Shown here in pieces: positions 50,681 through 59,658 of a DNA stretch of 64,000 nt. The notes below the pieces were generated by a model. That model was given only the letters and a program-made list of their open reading frames with translations. It ran no database searches and was not told where the DNA came from. The position numbers and the translations under genes were made by a program. Position 1 is the stretch's first letter. Each line of letters starts with the position of its first letter. The DNA comes from Panacagrimonas perspica (GTDB lineage: Bacteria; Pseudomonadota; Gammaproteobacteria; Nevskiales; Nevskiaceae). The DNA is taken from assembly GCF_004364935.1 (NCBI RefSeq), contig NZ_SOBT01000009.1, positions 624,898 to 688,897 on the forward strand, given 5' to 3'.

Positions 50681-51616
50681 ATGATTGGTGCGGGCGAGTT
50701 GGTCTACGAGTATCCGGGCAAGCGCGCACTCGACAGCGTCAGCTTTTTGCTGCCGGCCGCGTCCATCACCGCATTGGTCGGCCCCAATGGCGCCGGCAAG
50801 ACGACCTTGCTGCGCTGCATCGCCGGACTCGATGAACCGTACTCCGGCTCGATCGAGATCGCCGGCATCGACGTGCTGCGACACCCACGCGAAGCGCATC
50901 GCCACATCGGCTACCTGCCGGATCACTTCGGCCTGTACGCGGAGTTGAGCACGCGCCAGTGCCTGCTCCATGCCGGCCGCTCGCGCGGACTCGGCGGCGA
51001 GGCGCTCGATGCGCGCGTCGTCGAGGTTGCCACGCAGCTCGGCATCGTCGACAAGCTCGACGACAAGGCCGGCTCGCTGTCGCGCGGACAACGCCAGCGC
51101 CTGGCGATCGCGCAGGCCATCGTCCATCGCCCGAGCGTGCTGCTGCTCGACGAACCCGCATCCGGTCTCGACCCGGAATCGCGCGCAGGCCTGTCGGAAT
51201 TGATGCGCCGCCTTCGATCCGAAGGCATGACGCTGATCGTGTCCTCGCACATCCTGGCCGAGCTCGAGGAGTACTGCACCGGGATGCTGGTGCTGCAGCA
51301 GGGTCGCGTCGTCGAGCACCGGCTGCTCGAACAGCAGACCGCGCAGGGCACCGGAAGAATGATCCGCCTGCGGCTCGCGCAAGCCTCGACACGGCTTCGC
51401 GAGCTGCTCGCGCCGCACGTCTCCGCGCGAACGCCGCTCGATGCGGACACGCAGAAGGCGAGCTTCGAATTCTCCGGTGGCGACGACGAGCTGTCCGCGC
51501 TGCTGCAGTCGCTGCTCGCGGCCGGCCTGCCGGTCTGCGAGTTGAGCGTCGAACAGGCCTCGCTGCAGGACGCGTATCTGAGGGCCGTCGAGCACGACCG
51601 CGGAGGCGTCTCGTGA
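50681..51616 (+). CDS. ABC transporter ATP-binding protein
   Basis: A 311-residue ABC-2 type exporter ATPase: Walker A GPNGAGKTT, Q-loop-equivalent YLPDHFGLY, signature SLSRGQRQRL, Walker B VLLLDEPASGLDPE, switch His in VSSHILAELEE. The C-terminal 90 residues are the extra domain of drug/antibiotic or polysaccharide exporter ATPases. ATG follows GGGAGGAGCC. It overlaps the permease gene by 4 bp (GTGA). Confidence 0.9.
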   Translation: MIGAGELVYEYPGKRALDSVSFLLPAASITALVGPNGAGKTTLLRCIAGLDEPYSGSIEIAGIDVLRHPREAHRHIGYLPDHFGLYAELSTRQCLLHAGRSRGLGGEALDARVVEVATQLGIVDKLDDKAGSLSRGQRQRLAIAQAIVHRPSVLLLDEPASGLDPESRAGLSELMRRLRSEGMTLIVSSHILAELEEYCTGMLVLQQGRVVEHRLLEQQTAQGTGRMIRLRLAQASTRLRELLAPHVSARTPLDADTQKASFEFSGGDDELSALLQSLLAAGLPVCELSVEQASLQDAYLRAVEHDRGGVS

Positions 51617-52944
51617 GCCTGCTGCGCAATCCGGAATTCCTGCGCCACGTCTGGCTCGAACTGACGCCGCAGCGCCTGCTCGCCACGCCGCTGATCCTCG
51701 GCCTGATCGTGCTGATCGTCTCGCAGGTCGAAATCGCCTCGCTGGGGCTGCCGACCGTCTCGATGGGGCTGTTCGTCGGCATGACGGCGCTGTGGGGCGC
51801 CAAGCTCGCCAGCGACTCGCTCAACAACGAACTGACCCAGGGCACCTGGGACAACCAGCGCCTGTCCGGCATGGGCGCGTGGCAGATGACGCTGGGCAAG
51901 CTCGCCGGCGGCCCGGTCTTCGCGTGGTACGGCGGCGCCTTGAGCCTGGTCGTGTTCGCGCTCACGACGCCGTGGAACTGGGCCTCGCTGAGGATGCTGC
52001 TGACGGCGCTGGCCGTTGCGATCTCGCTGCATGCACTCGCGCTGCTGTCGGCGCTGCTCGCATGGCGCAAGCAGCCGCGCAGCACGGCGACCCCGCGCTC
52101 GCGTGGGGCGTCGATCCTGCTGCTGATCGTCTTTGGGCCGCAGGTCTTCTTCATGCTTCCGGGCGATGAGCCCGCGGGCAACGTGCACTGGTACGCCTGG
52201 CACATTCCGGCCCCCGAGTTCCTGCTGGCCTGCGTGCTGCTGGCGATGTTCTGGGCCACGCTGGGCCTGTATCGCGTGATGCGCGAGGAGCTGTCGTTCC
52301 GCGATCCGCCGAACGCCTGGATCGCGTTCCTGCTGTTCCTGTTCGTGTTCGGCGGCGGCTGGTTCCACGGCGGCCAGACGTCGCGGATATTCGAGGATCT
52401 GGGCCCCGTCGCGGCGCACCTCGCGACCTGCCTGCTGATCTGCCTGGTGGCGAACTACGGACTGCTGTTCAGCGAGCGCAAGGACTGGGTGCGCATGCGG
52501 CGGCTCGTCGCACTGTGGCGCGATGGACAGCGGTCGCGCGCCTGGGAGCTGACGCCGAAGTGGCTCGCCACGTTCGCGCTGAGCGCAGGCGTCGTCGCGA
52601 CGTTCGTCGTGGCCTGCCTGATCACCGAACCACCGATGCGAGCCATCGCGGCGGCGTGCACCGCAGCAGGATTCCTGCTGTTCCTCGTGCGCGACGCTGC
52701 GCTCGTGCTGGGCCTGAACTTCGCGCGCGACCAGTCACGTGCAGATTCCGCGGCCGCGGTCTACCTCGTCGTGCTGTACGCCTTGCTGCCGGGACTCTTC
52801 GTCGCGATCGGCCTGCAGTTCCTCGCCGCCGTATTCTGGCCGCCGCTGCTGTTCGCGCAGCCGCCGTGGCTGATCCTGATGGTGGTGCAGGTGGCGGTGG
52901 CGCTGGACTTCGCGATCAAGCGCTGGCGCAAGCTGCCGGCCTGA
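51613..52944 (+). CDS. ABC-2-type transporter membrane protein
   Basis: A 443-residue membrane protein with about ten hydrophobic segments, beginning with LLATPLILGLIVLIVSQVEI. Start GTG at 51613 overlaps the ATPase gene stop. Two halves can be seen, each with a run of four to five helices, separated by a soluble stretch (SERKDWVRMRRLVALWRDGQRSRAW). It forms the exporter with the preceding ATPase. The cargo is unknown. Confidence 0.82.
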   Translation: MSLLRNPEFLRHVWLELTPQRLLATPLILGLIVLIVSQVEIASLGLPTVSMGLFVGMTALWGAKLASDSLNNELTQGTWDNQRLSGMGAWQMTLGKLAGGPVFAWYGGALSLVVFALTTPWNWASLRMLLTALAVAISLHALALLSALLAWRKQPRSTATPRSRGASILLLIVFGPQVFFMLPGDEPAGNVHWYAWHIPAPEFLLACVLLAMFWATLGLYRVMREELSFRDPPNAWIAFLLFLFVFGGGWFHGGQTSRIFEDLGPVAAHLATCLLICLVANYGLLFSERKDWVRMRRLVALWRDGQRSRAWELTPKWLATFALSAGVVATFVVACLITEPPMRAIAAACTAAGFLLFLVRDAALVLGLNFARDQSRADSAAAVYLVVLYALLPGLFVAIGLQFLAAVFWPPLLFAQPPWLILMVVQVAVALDFAIKRWRKLPA

Positions 52945-52971
52945 CGAAGTCGGCACGAATCGGAGTCCGCA

Positions 52972-53919
52972 TCACGCCGTCTTCACGCGCACCGTCTTCA
53001 CGCGCACCGTCATCGCCAGCGTGTGCGTGGCGCCCGGCTCCAGTCGCAGCCGGTTCTCGTCGGCGTTGACGGTCTCGATGCAGACGAAATGCTGCCAGCC
53101 GTCGGCCGGCAGGTCTGCGAAGCCCGGCGTCAGCACCGTCCACGGATTCCAGATCACGGTGCTCAGCGATCCGGTCTTCACGATGTCGACGACGCGGTGT
53201 CCGGACGGATCGTGCAGCTTCAGCGCTGCATCGGTGTGCAGGTGCGTGTGGTCGACGTCACGCGTGAACGCGAACGGGCCGTCGTGCAGCACCTTGCGCG
53301 TCGAGCCGTCGCGCTTGTCCAGGTAGGTGCTCCCGCCCAGGCCGTCCAGCCGCGCAGGATGCACGTCGGCGACGGCGAAATAGGCGTGCAGGCCCTCTTC
53401 GTATTCGAGCGGCGCGGCGCCGCGGTTGGTGACGTGCAGTGCCACTTGCAGCTCATGGCCGACACGGCATTCCAGCACCAGCGCGAAGTCGTCGAAGCCC
53501 AGGCCCCGCGACACCTCGTCCGGTGCTAGCGACAAGCAGGCGACGACGTCGCCATCTGCTTCGCATCGCACCGAGTCGACGGTCCAAACCGACGTGCGGG
53601 CGAAACCGTGTGCCGGCGAACGCGTTCCGTGCGCCGCATCGAACGCAGCACCGTTCCAGCGCGGGCCGAACCACGGGAACAGCACCGGCACGCCGCCCCG
53701 GATCGCCTTGCCCGGCGCGAAAACCGCGGCGGGGGACAGGTACAGCACCGGGTCCGCGCCGCGCGGCGTCCATTGCGTGACGTGCGCACCCTGCAGGTAG
53801 ACCGTCGCTGTTGATTCCGGAGACGACAGTTGCAAGCGCAACATGCCGGGCTCGCGCTCCTCGAAGACGGCGTGGCCGTCGATGGCGAATGTGCGATTGA
53901 GGCGGTCCAGGGTCTGCAT
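52972..53919 (-). CDS. D-hexose-6-phosphate mutarotase (YeaD-like aldose epimerase)
   Basis: A 315-residue galactose-mutarotase-fold protein that interconverts alpha and beta anomers of hexose 6-phosphates. Seen: GAHVTQWTPRG, the arginine-bearing KAIRGGVPVLFPWFGPR, HGFARTSVW with the catalytic His, LHAYFAVADV with the second His, and the Glu in FVCIETVN. The C-terminus ends VRVKTVRVKTA, produced by an in-frame tandem duplication of 15 bp (about 52976-53005). AAGGAAACG precedes the ATG. Confidence 0.88.
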   Translation of the reverse strand: MQTLDRLNRTFAIDGHAVFEEREPGMLRLQLSSPESTATVYLQGAHVTQWTPRGADPVLYLSPAAVFAPGKAIRGGVPVLFPWFGPRWNGAAFDAAHGTRSPAHGFARTSVWTVDSVRCEADGDVVACLSLAPDEVSRGLGFDDFALVLECRVGHELQVALHVTNRGAAPLEYEEGLHAYFAVADVHPARLDGLGGSTYLDKRDGSTRKVLHDGPFAFTRDVDHTHLHTDAALKLHDPSGHRVVDIVKTGSLSTVIWNPWTVLTPGFADLPADGWQHFVCIETVNADENRLRLEPGATHTLAMTVRVKTVRVKTA

Positions 53920-53997
53920 GCTTTTCGTTTCCTTGTTCGACAGCGGTGCAGCGGCGATGAGATCGTAAGGCCATTGCAGGACGTCGGCGCCCGGATC

Positions 53998-54035
53998 GCC
54001 GGACTGCCGGACTGCCGGACTGCCGGACTGCCGGA
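53998..54035. repeat. Octanucleotide tandem repeat (GCCGGACT, about 4.75 copies)
   Basis: GCCGGACT is repeated head to tail and ends 14 bp before the ATG of the kinase/phosphatase fusion gene. Such short tandem repeats change copy number by slippage and would shift promoter or ribosome-site spacing. Confidence 0.92.
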
Positions 54036-54049
54036 ACCTTGGGGACCTG

Positions 54050-56374
54050 ATGCGCTCGATCCTGATCACCGATTGCCTGCAGCACGACTTCGTCGGGCCG
54101 ATCGGCCGCTTCGATGCGCTTCCGAATGCCCTGCACGTCGGCCATGACGAATCGATGCGCCTGCTCGGGCCGGTGCTGGCGGAGGGTCCGGTGGCGCGCA
54201 CGATCGCCTGGGCACATGCGCAACCGGACGAGAAGCTGCAGGTCATCCACGTGCGCGACTGGCACGACGGTGACGATCCCGCTCAGCGTTCGCATCTTTC
54301 GCAGTTCGGCCTGCACTGTGTGCGCGATACGCCGGGCGCTGCGTTCGTGTTCCGCACCGACGACCTGGCGCCGGGCAAGCAGCTGCGCCTGGTCGGGGCC
54401 ACCGGCCTGTCCAACTTCGTCGGTGCCGATCTGGGCGACGCGCTTCAGCCGTTTCGCGACGAGCCGGTCCGCGTCGGCCTGATGGGTGTCTGGACCGAAG
54501 CCAAGATCAGTTTTCTCGCCTACGACCTGCAGGCGCGCTATCCGCAGTTCCGCATCGCGGTGTGCTCGGCGCTGACGGCGAGTTCGTCGCGGCAGAATCA
54601 TTTCCTCGCGCTCGACCAGATGGAGCGGATCCTGGGCGTGCGCGTGTTGCCCTCGGTCGGCGAATTCGTGGATTACCTCGGCGGCAGCATGTCGGAGGCG
54701 CCGCTGATCGGCTTCTCGCACAAGCATCCCGAGATCACCGGACACGACGCCAGGGCGCTGCGCGAAACCGACCGCAAGCTCGTGCGCTACCTGTTCCGCG
54801 GTTGCCGCGAAGTCAGCGTGAAATCGCTGGACGGCGGCTTCTCCGGCAACGCGGTGCTGGCGACGCAAAGCGTCGACCTGCAAGGACACGAGCAGGTGCC
54901 GCATGTCGTGAAGATCGGATCGCGCGGGCCGATCGGCCAGGAGCGCGATTCGTTCGAGCGCATCGAGGCGGTGCTCGGCAACTCCGCACCGCGCGTCGCG
55001 GATTTCGCCGACATGGAAGACCGCGGTGCGATCAAGTATCGCTACGCAGCGATGGGACGCGGATCGAGCACCTCGTTCCAGAAGCTGTACGAGAAGGGCC
55101 TGCCGCTGGAGCGCGTGAAGGCGGTGTTCGATTCGGTGTTCATCGAACAGCTCGGGCGCTTCCACCGCGCGGCGCAGCTCGAACGCATCGACCTGCTCGA
55201 GTACTACCAGTTCAGTTCGCGCTGGGCCGGATCCGTGTCCGACAAGCTGCTCGCAATGGGCGAGGACGCGGATGCCGAGGTGCTGGAATTTCCCGGCAGC
55301 CGTCGCGTGCCGAACATCACCGCGTTCTATTCGAGCGTGCTCGACAAGCTGCCACGCCGTGCGCGACCGCATTACCTGGCGCAGCAGCACGGCGATCTCA
55401 ACGGCGCGAACATCATTCTCGATGCGCAGAGCAATGTCTGGCTGATCGATTTCTTCCACGCCCATCGCGGGCACGTGCTGAAGGATCTGATCAAGCTGGA
55501 GAACGATGTTCTCTACATCTTCACGAAGATCGAAACGCAGGACGAGTTCGAGGACGCGCTCGCGCTGACCGATCGCCTGCTGTGCGTCGAGGACCTGGCC
55601 GCCGAACTGCCGCCGCTGGAAGCCGGGGCTTTGCGCTCGCCGAAGCTGGTGCGCGCCTACGAGACGGTGGCCCTGCTGCGTCGCTATTACCGCGAGCTGG
55701 TGCAGGCTGATCGCGAACCGCTGCAACTGCTGGTCGGCCAGATCCGCTACGCGGTGCACACCTTGTCGTTCGACGAGTCCACGCCGCTGCAGAAGCGCTG
55801 GGCGCTCTACACCGCGGCGAGCGCCGCGGCCCAGGTGCGTCGTCGCCTGCTGGCGGCGGTCGGCATCCGCATCGATTGGCTGCCGGCACTCGGCGGCAAC
55901 GAAGGCCAGCTTGGCCTGACCTGGCTGCCCGGACGCCGCGACGCCGGGCGCGTGCTCGAAGAAGACGTGCGCGCGCTGGTGCAATCCGGCGTCGGTTCCA
56001 TCGTGTGCCTGCTCGCACGCGACGAGTTCGCGCGCTACGGCGTCGAGAATCTGCTCGAGACCTATCGCGCGGCCGGCATCGACGTGCTGCATATCCCGAC
56101 GCTGGATGGGCGCCCGCCGAACGCGGGCGAGCTCCGCGAGGCGGTGGACTGGATCCAGGCGCGCGTCGCCGACTCCGCGAAGGTCGTCGTGCACTGCGTC
56201 GGCGGCATCGGCCGCGCCGGGACGGTCGCCGCCTGCTGGCTCAAGAGCCGTGGTGTCGATACCGCCTCGGCGATCGCGCAGGTGCGCGAGGTCCGCTCGC
56301 CCCGCGCGGTCGAGACGAGCGTGCAGGAAGCGGCGATCGCGGCATTCGAGGGCGGTCCGTCGTTGAAGAATTGA
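54050..56374 (+). CDS. Isochorismatase-like / APH-like kinase / tyrosine phosphatase fusion protein
   Basis: A 774-residue protein of three domains. Residues 1 to about 205 resemble an isochorismatase-type cysteine hydrolase (ITDCLQHDFVG with Asp8), but the nucleophile position reads GVWTEAKIS with Lys152 instead of Cys, and the usual catalytic Lys also seems missing. Residues about 235-480 are an aminoglycoside-phosphotransferase-like kinase (TCAD9-like): glycine loop DGGFSGNAV, Lys288 in HVVKIG, catalytic loop QQHGDLNGAN with Asp449, metal Asp467 in LIDFFH. Residues about 600-770 are a CDKN3-type dual-specificity phosphatase: Asp686 as general acid and HCVGGIGRAG with Cys716 and Arg722. The kinase and phosphatase sites look intact. 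The substrate is unknown; one may act on what the other makes, with the first domain as a ligand sensor (inference). ATG at 54050; an 8-bp tandem repeat lies just before. Confidence 0.85.
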   Translation: MRSILITDCLQHDFVGPIGRFDALPNALHVGHDESMRLLGPVLAEGPVARTIAWAHAQPDEKLQVIHVRDWHDGDDPAQRSHLSQFGLHCVRDTPGAAFVFRTDDLAPGKQLRLVGATGLSNFVGADLGDALQPFRDEPVRVGLMGVWTEAKISFLAYDLQARYPQFRIAVCSALTASSSRQNHFLALDQMERILGVRVLPSVGEFVDYLGGSMSEAPLIGFSHKHPEITGHDARALRETDRKLVRYLFRGCREVSVKSLDGGFSGNAVLATQSVDLQGHEQVPHVVKIGSRGPIGQERDSFERIEAVLGNSAPRVADFADMEDRGAIKYRYAAMGRGSSTSFQKLYEKGLPLERVKAVFDSVFIEQLGRFHRAAQLERIDLLEYYQFSSRWAGSVSDKLLAMGEDADAEVLEFPGSRRVPNITAFYSSVLDKLPRRARPHYLAQQHGDLNGANIILDAQSNVWLIDFFHAHRGHVLKDLIKLENDVLYIFTKIETQDEFEDALALTDRLLCVEDLAAELPPLEAGALRSPKLVRAYETVALLRRYYRELVQADREPLQLLVGQIRYAVHTLSFDESTPLQKRWALYTAASAAAQVRRRLLAAVGIRIDWLPALGGNEGQLGLTWLPGRRDAGRVLEEDVRALVQSGVGSIVCLLARDEFARYGVENLLETYRAAGIDVLHIPTLDGRPPNAGELREAVDWIQARVADSAKVVVHCVGGIGRAGTVAACWLKSRGVDTASAIAQVREVRSPRAVETSVQEAAIAAFEGGPSLKN

Positions 56375-56508
56375 ACGCCGGGCGGGCTTTCGCGGCAGAA
56401 ACTTCGTGACATGCCGCTCGTCCATCGGCCCCTGGAACCGTCACAAAAGTTTTCCGCGCCGAATCAATAAAGTTCTTCGGACACCTCCAGGCCGAAGCGG
56501 CGCTGACC

Positions 56509-57267
56509 TCAGCGCGGGCATGGAGTGACACGGTTGGCCAGTGCCACAGCATCAGCGCCGGCTGGATAGTGCAGCCGCGCAGATCCATCGGTTGCAGCCT
56601 CAAAGACGCTCTCGGCTACATCGATGGCCTGGGTGTGGGCGTGCTGTTCGCTCAGGCTTGCGAAGACGCTTTGCGCAAAGGGCACATAGGGCTCAGGTAC
56701 AAGACCCTGCATGCGCTCCTGGCCGTTGGCCGTGAAGCGGGTCAAGGGGCCGTAACCGGGTTCGACGATCTTGACCTTGACGTCGAAGAACTTGAGTTCG
56801 TGTTCGAGCGACTCGGTGAAGCCCTCGACGGCGGTCTTGCTGGCCGTGTATGCCGCGACGAGCGGGAACGACGCCAGCGTGGCACTGGAGGTGACGTTCA
56901 CGATCACGCCGGCACGACGCCGACGGAATTGCGGAATGATGGCTTGGCACATCGCCATGACGCCGAAGGTGTTGGTCTCGAAGATTTCACGGACGGTGGC
57001 CATTGGCGTCGCTTCAACGGCGCCGAAGAGACCGATGCCAGCGTTGTTGACGAGCACGTCGATCGGACCGGCTTCGTCCAGCACCTTGCTGATGTTGCGC
57101 AGGTTGGTGACGTCCAAAGCCAGAACGCGGACGTTGGGCAGACCGTCGAATAGATCCGGTCGGGGGGTGCGCATGGTGGCAAGGACCTTCCAGCCCTTGG
57201 CGTGGAAGTGGCAGGCGGATTCAAAGCCGTAGCCTGACGAGCAACCAGTGATGAGGACCGTCTTCAA
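56509..57267 (-). CDS. Short-chain dehydrogenase/reductase
   Basis: Classical SDR of 252 residues with all motifs: TGCSSGYG cofactor loop, NNAGIG, the Ser in NVTSSATLAS, and YTASK as YxxxK. Substrate unknown. It diverges from an AraC-type regulator gene, 103 bp apart, a layout common for a regulator and its target. Codon and base composition here look slightly less GC-rich than in the catabolic genes (by eye only). Confidence 0.88.
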   Translation of the reverse strand: MKTVLITGCSSGYGFESACHFHAKGWKVLATMRTPRPDLFDGLPNVRVLALDVTNLRNISKVLDEAGPIDVLVNNAGIGLFGAVEATPMATVREIFETNTFGVMAMCQAIIPQFRRRRAGVIVNVTSSATLASFPLVAAYTASKTAVEGFTESLEHELKFFDVKVKIVEPGYGPLTRFTANGQERMQGLVPEPYVPFAQSVFASLSEQHAHTQAIDVAESVFEAATDGSARLHYPAGADAVALANRVTPCPR

Positions 57268-57313
57268 GGGTGATCTCCGTGGGTGGGTGTTGACGACGGA
57301 GCGAACAGTAATT

Positions 57314-57338
57314 GAGCATTTCCGGATTGCCGATGCTC
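57314..57338. promoter_or_regulatory. Inverted repeat between the SDR and AraC genes
   Basis: GAGCAT-N13-ATGCTC in the divergent gap, a possible operator for the AraC-type protein. AraC proteins often use direct repeats, so the case is weak. Confidence 0.3.
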
Positions 57339-57370
57339 AGAAGTCCGGCTTGTTTTAGCGAGCGTCCGAT

Positions 57371-58264
57371 ATGGCCGATCCTCTTTCCGAAGTCGTCCGC
57401 CTCCTGCGTCCGCAGGCGATGCTGGCCAACGTGATCAGCGGCCGCGGCAACTGGGCTGTGCGCTATTCGGAATTGGGGCTGCCCAGCTTCTGTATCGTGC
57501 TGGAAGGCGGCAGCGTGCTGACGGTCGACGGACACGAACCGATCACGATCAGCGCTGGCGATTTTGTGCTGTTGCCGACCACACCCGGCTTCACGATTTC
57601 CAGCTTTGCGCCCGCGCCTCCGGTCTATCTCGACCCACGGTCGGTGAAGGGCCGGACCACGGAGCTGCGCTACGGCGATCCCAGCGGCCCGGCCGACATG
57701 CGCTCCTTGGGGGGCGCCTTCCAATTCGACGGTGCCAATCCCGGCATGCTGGTGGCATTGCTCCCACGAGTCATTCACGTCAAGGCCTCCAACCGTCTCA
57801 CGCAGCTGGTGCAGATGGTTGGCGACGAATCCAGTGAGGGTTTGCCGGGCGGTGACTACATGCTGTCACGGCTGGCAGAGATGCTGCTCATCGAAGCGAT
57901 GAGAGCCTCGGCAACGACGAATGCTCCTCCGGGCTTGCTGCGCGGCTTGGGCGACGAGCGACTGGCAAGAGCGCTGAAAGCGCTTCACGCACGGGTCGAG
58001 AGGCCGTGGACCGTCGCGGAGCTTGCAGATGCTGCTGCCCTGTCCCGCTCGACATTTTTTGAGCGCTTCACGCAGGTCATGGGGGTGCCTCCAATGGAGT
58101 ATTTGCTGCGATGGCGCCTGGAACTCGCGAAAGAGCTACTGCGCAGTGGCGAGCAATCGATCGCTGCAATCGCTGAACGTATCGGCTACGGCTCGGCGAG
58201 CGCCTTCAGCGTCGCCTTCAGTCGCCAGGTCGGGCAGACGCCCAGTCGATACGCTCGGGGATGA
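57371..58264 (+). CDS. AraC-family transcriptional regulator (AraC_binding/cupin_6 type)
   Basis: A 297-residue regulator: N-terminal cupin-like ligand domain (FCIVLEGGSVLTVDGHEPITISAGDFVLLP) and a C-terminal double helix-turn-helix (WTVAELADAAALSRSTFFERFTQVMGVPPMEYLLRWRLELAKELL, then SIAAIAERIGYGSASAFSVAF and FSRQVGQTPSRYA). Probably controls the divergent SDR gene, as is usual for this pairing. Inducer unknown. Confidence 0.9.
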   Translation: MADPLSEVVRLLRPQAMLANVISGRGNWAVRYSELGLPSFCIVLEGGSVLTVDGHEPITISAGDFVLLPTTPGFTISSFAPAPPVYLDPRSVKGRTTELRYGDPSGPADMRSLGGAFQFDGANPGMLVALLPRVIHVKASNRLTQLVQMVGDESSEGLPGGDYMLSRLAEMLLIEAMRASATTNAPPGLLRGLGDERLARALKALHARVERPWTVAELADAAALSRSTFFERFTQVMGVPPMEYLLRWRLELAKELLRSGEQSIAAIAERIGYGSASAFSVAFSRQVGQTPSRYARG

Positions 58265-58604
58265 GAATTGAGTCGGGCGGGAACACCTGGGGATTTGGGC
58301 ACTCCGTTAGCAAATCGGTTGGGCTGCCCGCCGGCCCGGAAGCGTGGAAGTTGGGTGCGAACCACGCTTCAGAAAGCCTGACATTAGAAGCGAATACGAC
58401 GAGTTGCGCCTCCGAGCCGGTCAGGCGCTGACCCGCTGGGGCCGACCAGATGGCCGCGCACGTCCATTTGATGGAAAGACTTCACAGCCATGGCAACGAA
58501 GTACTGCTTTTCGGGGAAAACTTTAATGATGGTTCTAGAGCCACGCGGAACGCCGCTCCACCCTCATCGTTATACTTGCGAAACATTCTTATTTGATCAG
58601 CGCC
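58265..58604. other. Non-coding gap before the iron transporter operon
   Basis: No ORF with protein-like character. The last 40 bp are AT-rich (CGTTATACTTGCGAAACATT then CTTATTTGATC), unlike the surroundings. TGCGAAACATTCTTA matches about nine of fourteen positions of the TGATAAT-N-ATTATCA Fur half-site pattern, so it is a weak Fur-box candidate. Confidence 0.4.
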
Positions 58605-59609
58605 ATGTCCCGTGTCCTGCTGCCGCTGCTGCTCCTGCTGTGCTCCTCGGCCGCGTACGCGGAGGGACTGACGGTGTACTCGGCCCGCATCGAGGACCTG
58701 ATCCAGCCGATCTTCAAGCGCTACACCGACGAGACCGGCGTGCCGATCCGCTTCATCACGGACAAGGAAGGACCTCTGCTGCAGCGCCTGCAGGCCGAGG
58801 GCGCATCGACGCCGGCCGACATCCTGCTCACCGTGGACGCGGGCAATCTCTGGCAGGCCAGCCATCTGAAGATGCTGCAGCCGATCGACTCGAAGGTGCT
58901 CCAGGCGAACATTCCCGAGCATCTGCGCGACCCGGGCAACACCTGGTTCGGAATGTCGATCCGCGCCCGCACGATCGTCTATCACACCGGCCGCGTGAAA
59001 CCCGCTCAGCTGTCGACCTACGAAGCGCTGGCGACGCCGGCGTGGAAGAACAAGGTGTGCATGCGCACCTCGAAGAAGGTCTACAACCAGTCGCTGGTCG
59101 CGATGATGTGGGTGGAACTGGGCGCGGCGCGCACCGAGGAGATCGTGCGCGGCTGGGTGTCGAATTTCGCGGCGGCGCCCTTCGCCAGCGACAACGAGGT
59201 GATGGACGCGATCGTCGCCGGACGCTGCGACGTGGGCCTGGTGAACACCTATTACTACGGCCGCATGGTCCGCGATAAGCCGGAGCTGCCGATCAAGCTG
59301 TTCTTCCCCAACCAGTCGAAGGCCAAGGGGCAGCTCGCCGGCGTGCACGTGAACGTCTCCGGCGCTGGCGTCACGACGCATGCGAAGAATCGCGACGGCG
59401 CGGTGAAGTTCCTCGAGTGGCTGTCGGCGCGCGAGGCGCAGGCGTTGTTCGGCGGCATGAACCTCGAGTTCCCGGCCAACGCCTCGGTGGCGCCGGACGC
59501 GATCACCGCCAACTGGGGTTCGTTCCGCCAGGATCCGATCAACCTGGCCGAAGCGGGCAAGCACCAGGCGGACGCCGTGAAGCTGATGGATCGCGCAGGC
59601 TGGAAGTGA
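58605..59609 (+). CDS. Ferric-iron ABC transporter substrate-binding protein (FbpA/FutA type)
   Basis: A 334-residue periplasmic binding protein with signal peptide (MSRVLLPLLLLLCSSAAYA). Mature sequence starts EGLTVYSARIEDLIQPIF as in FbpA/FutA/SfuA; tyrosine ligands for Fe3+ are expected in NTYYYGRM and in the early YSAR segment. ATG at 58605 chosen over a TTG four codons upstream. First gene of a three-gene operon. Confidence 0.9.
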   Translation: MSRVLLPLLLLLCSSAAYAEGLTVYSARIEDLIQPIFKRYTDETGVPIRFITDKEGPLLQRLQAEGASTPADILLTVDAGNLWQASHLKMLQPIDSKVLQANIPEHLRDPGNTWFGMSIRARTIVYHTGRVKPAQLSTYEALATPAWKNKVCMRTSKKVYNQSLVAMMWVELGAARTEEIVRGWVSNFAAAPFASDNEVMDAIVAGRCDVGLVNTYYYGRMVRDKPELPIKLFFPNQSKAKGQLAGVHVNVSGAGVTTHAKNRDGAVKFLEWLSAREAQALFGGMNLEFPANASVAPDAITANWGSFRQDPINLAEAGKHQADAVKLMDRAGWK

Positions 59610-59658
59610 TCGCATGACCCGGCCTGCAGCCTGCCGGCACAGGCCGCGCTGACCCGGC

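Noticed and set aside
53998-54035. The GCCGGACT repeats as a replication origin or iteron site
   Set aside because: Units are 8 bp, directly adjoining and GC-rich, with no DnaA box or replication gene nearby.
53453-56425. A 990-codon open frame on the minus strand opposite the kinase/phosphatase fusion gene
   Set aside because: Composition is rich in Arg, His, Ala and Asp without domain motifs, as expected for the antisense of a GC-rich gene. The plus-strand frame has complete catalytic motifs for three families.
58570-58604. A confident Fur box before the iron transporter genes
   Set aside because: Only about nine of fourteen key positions match. It is mentioned as a weak candidate only.
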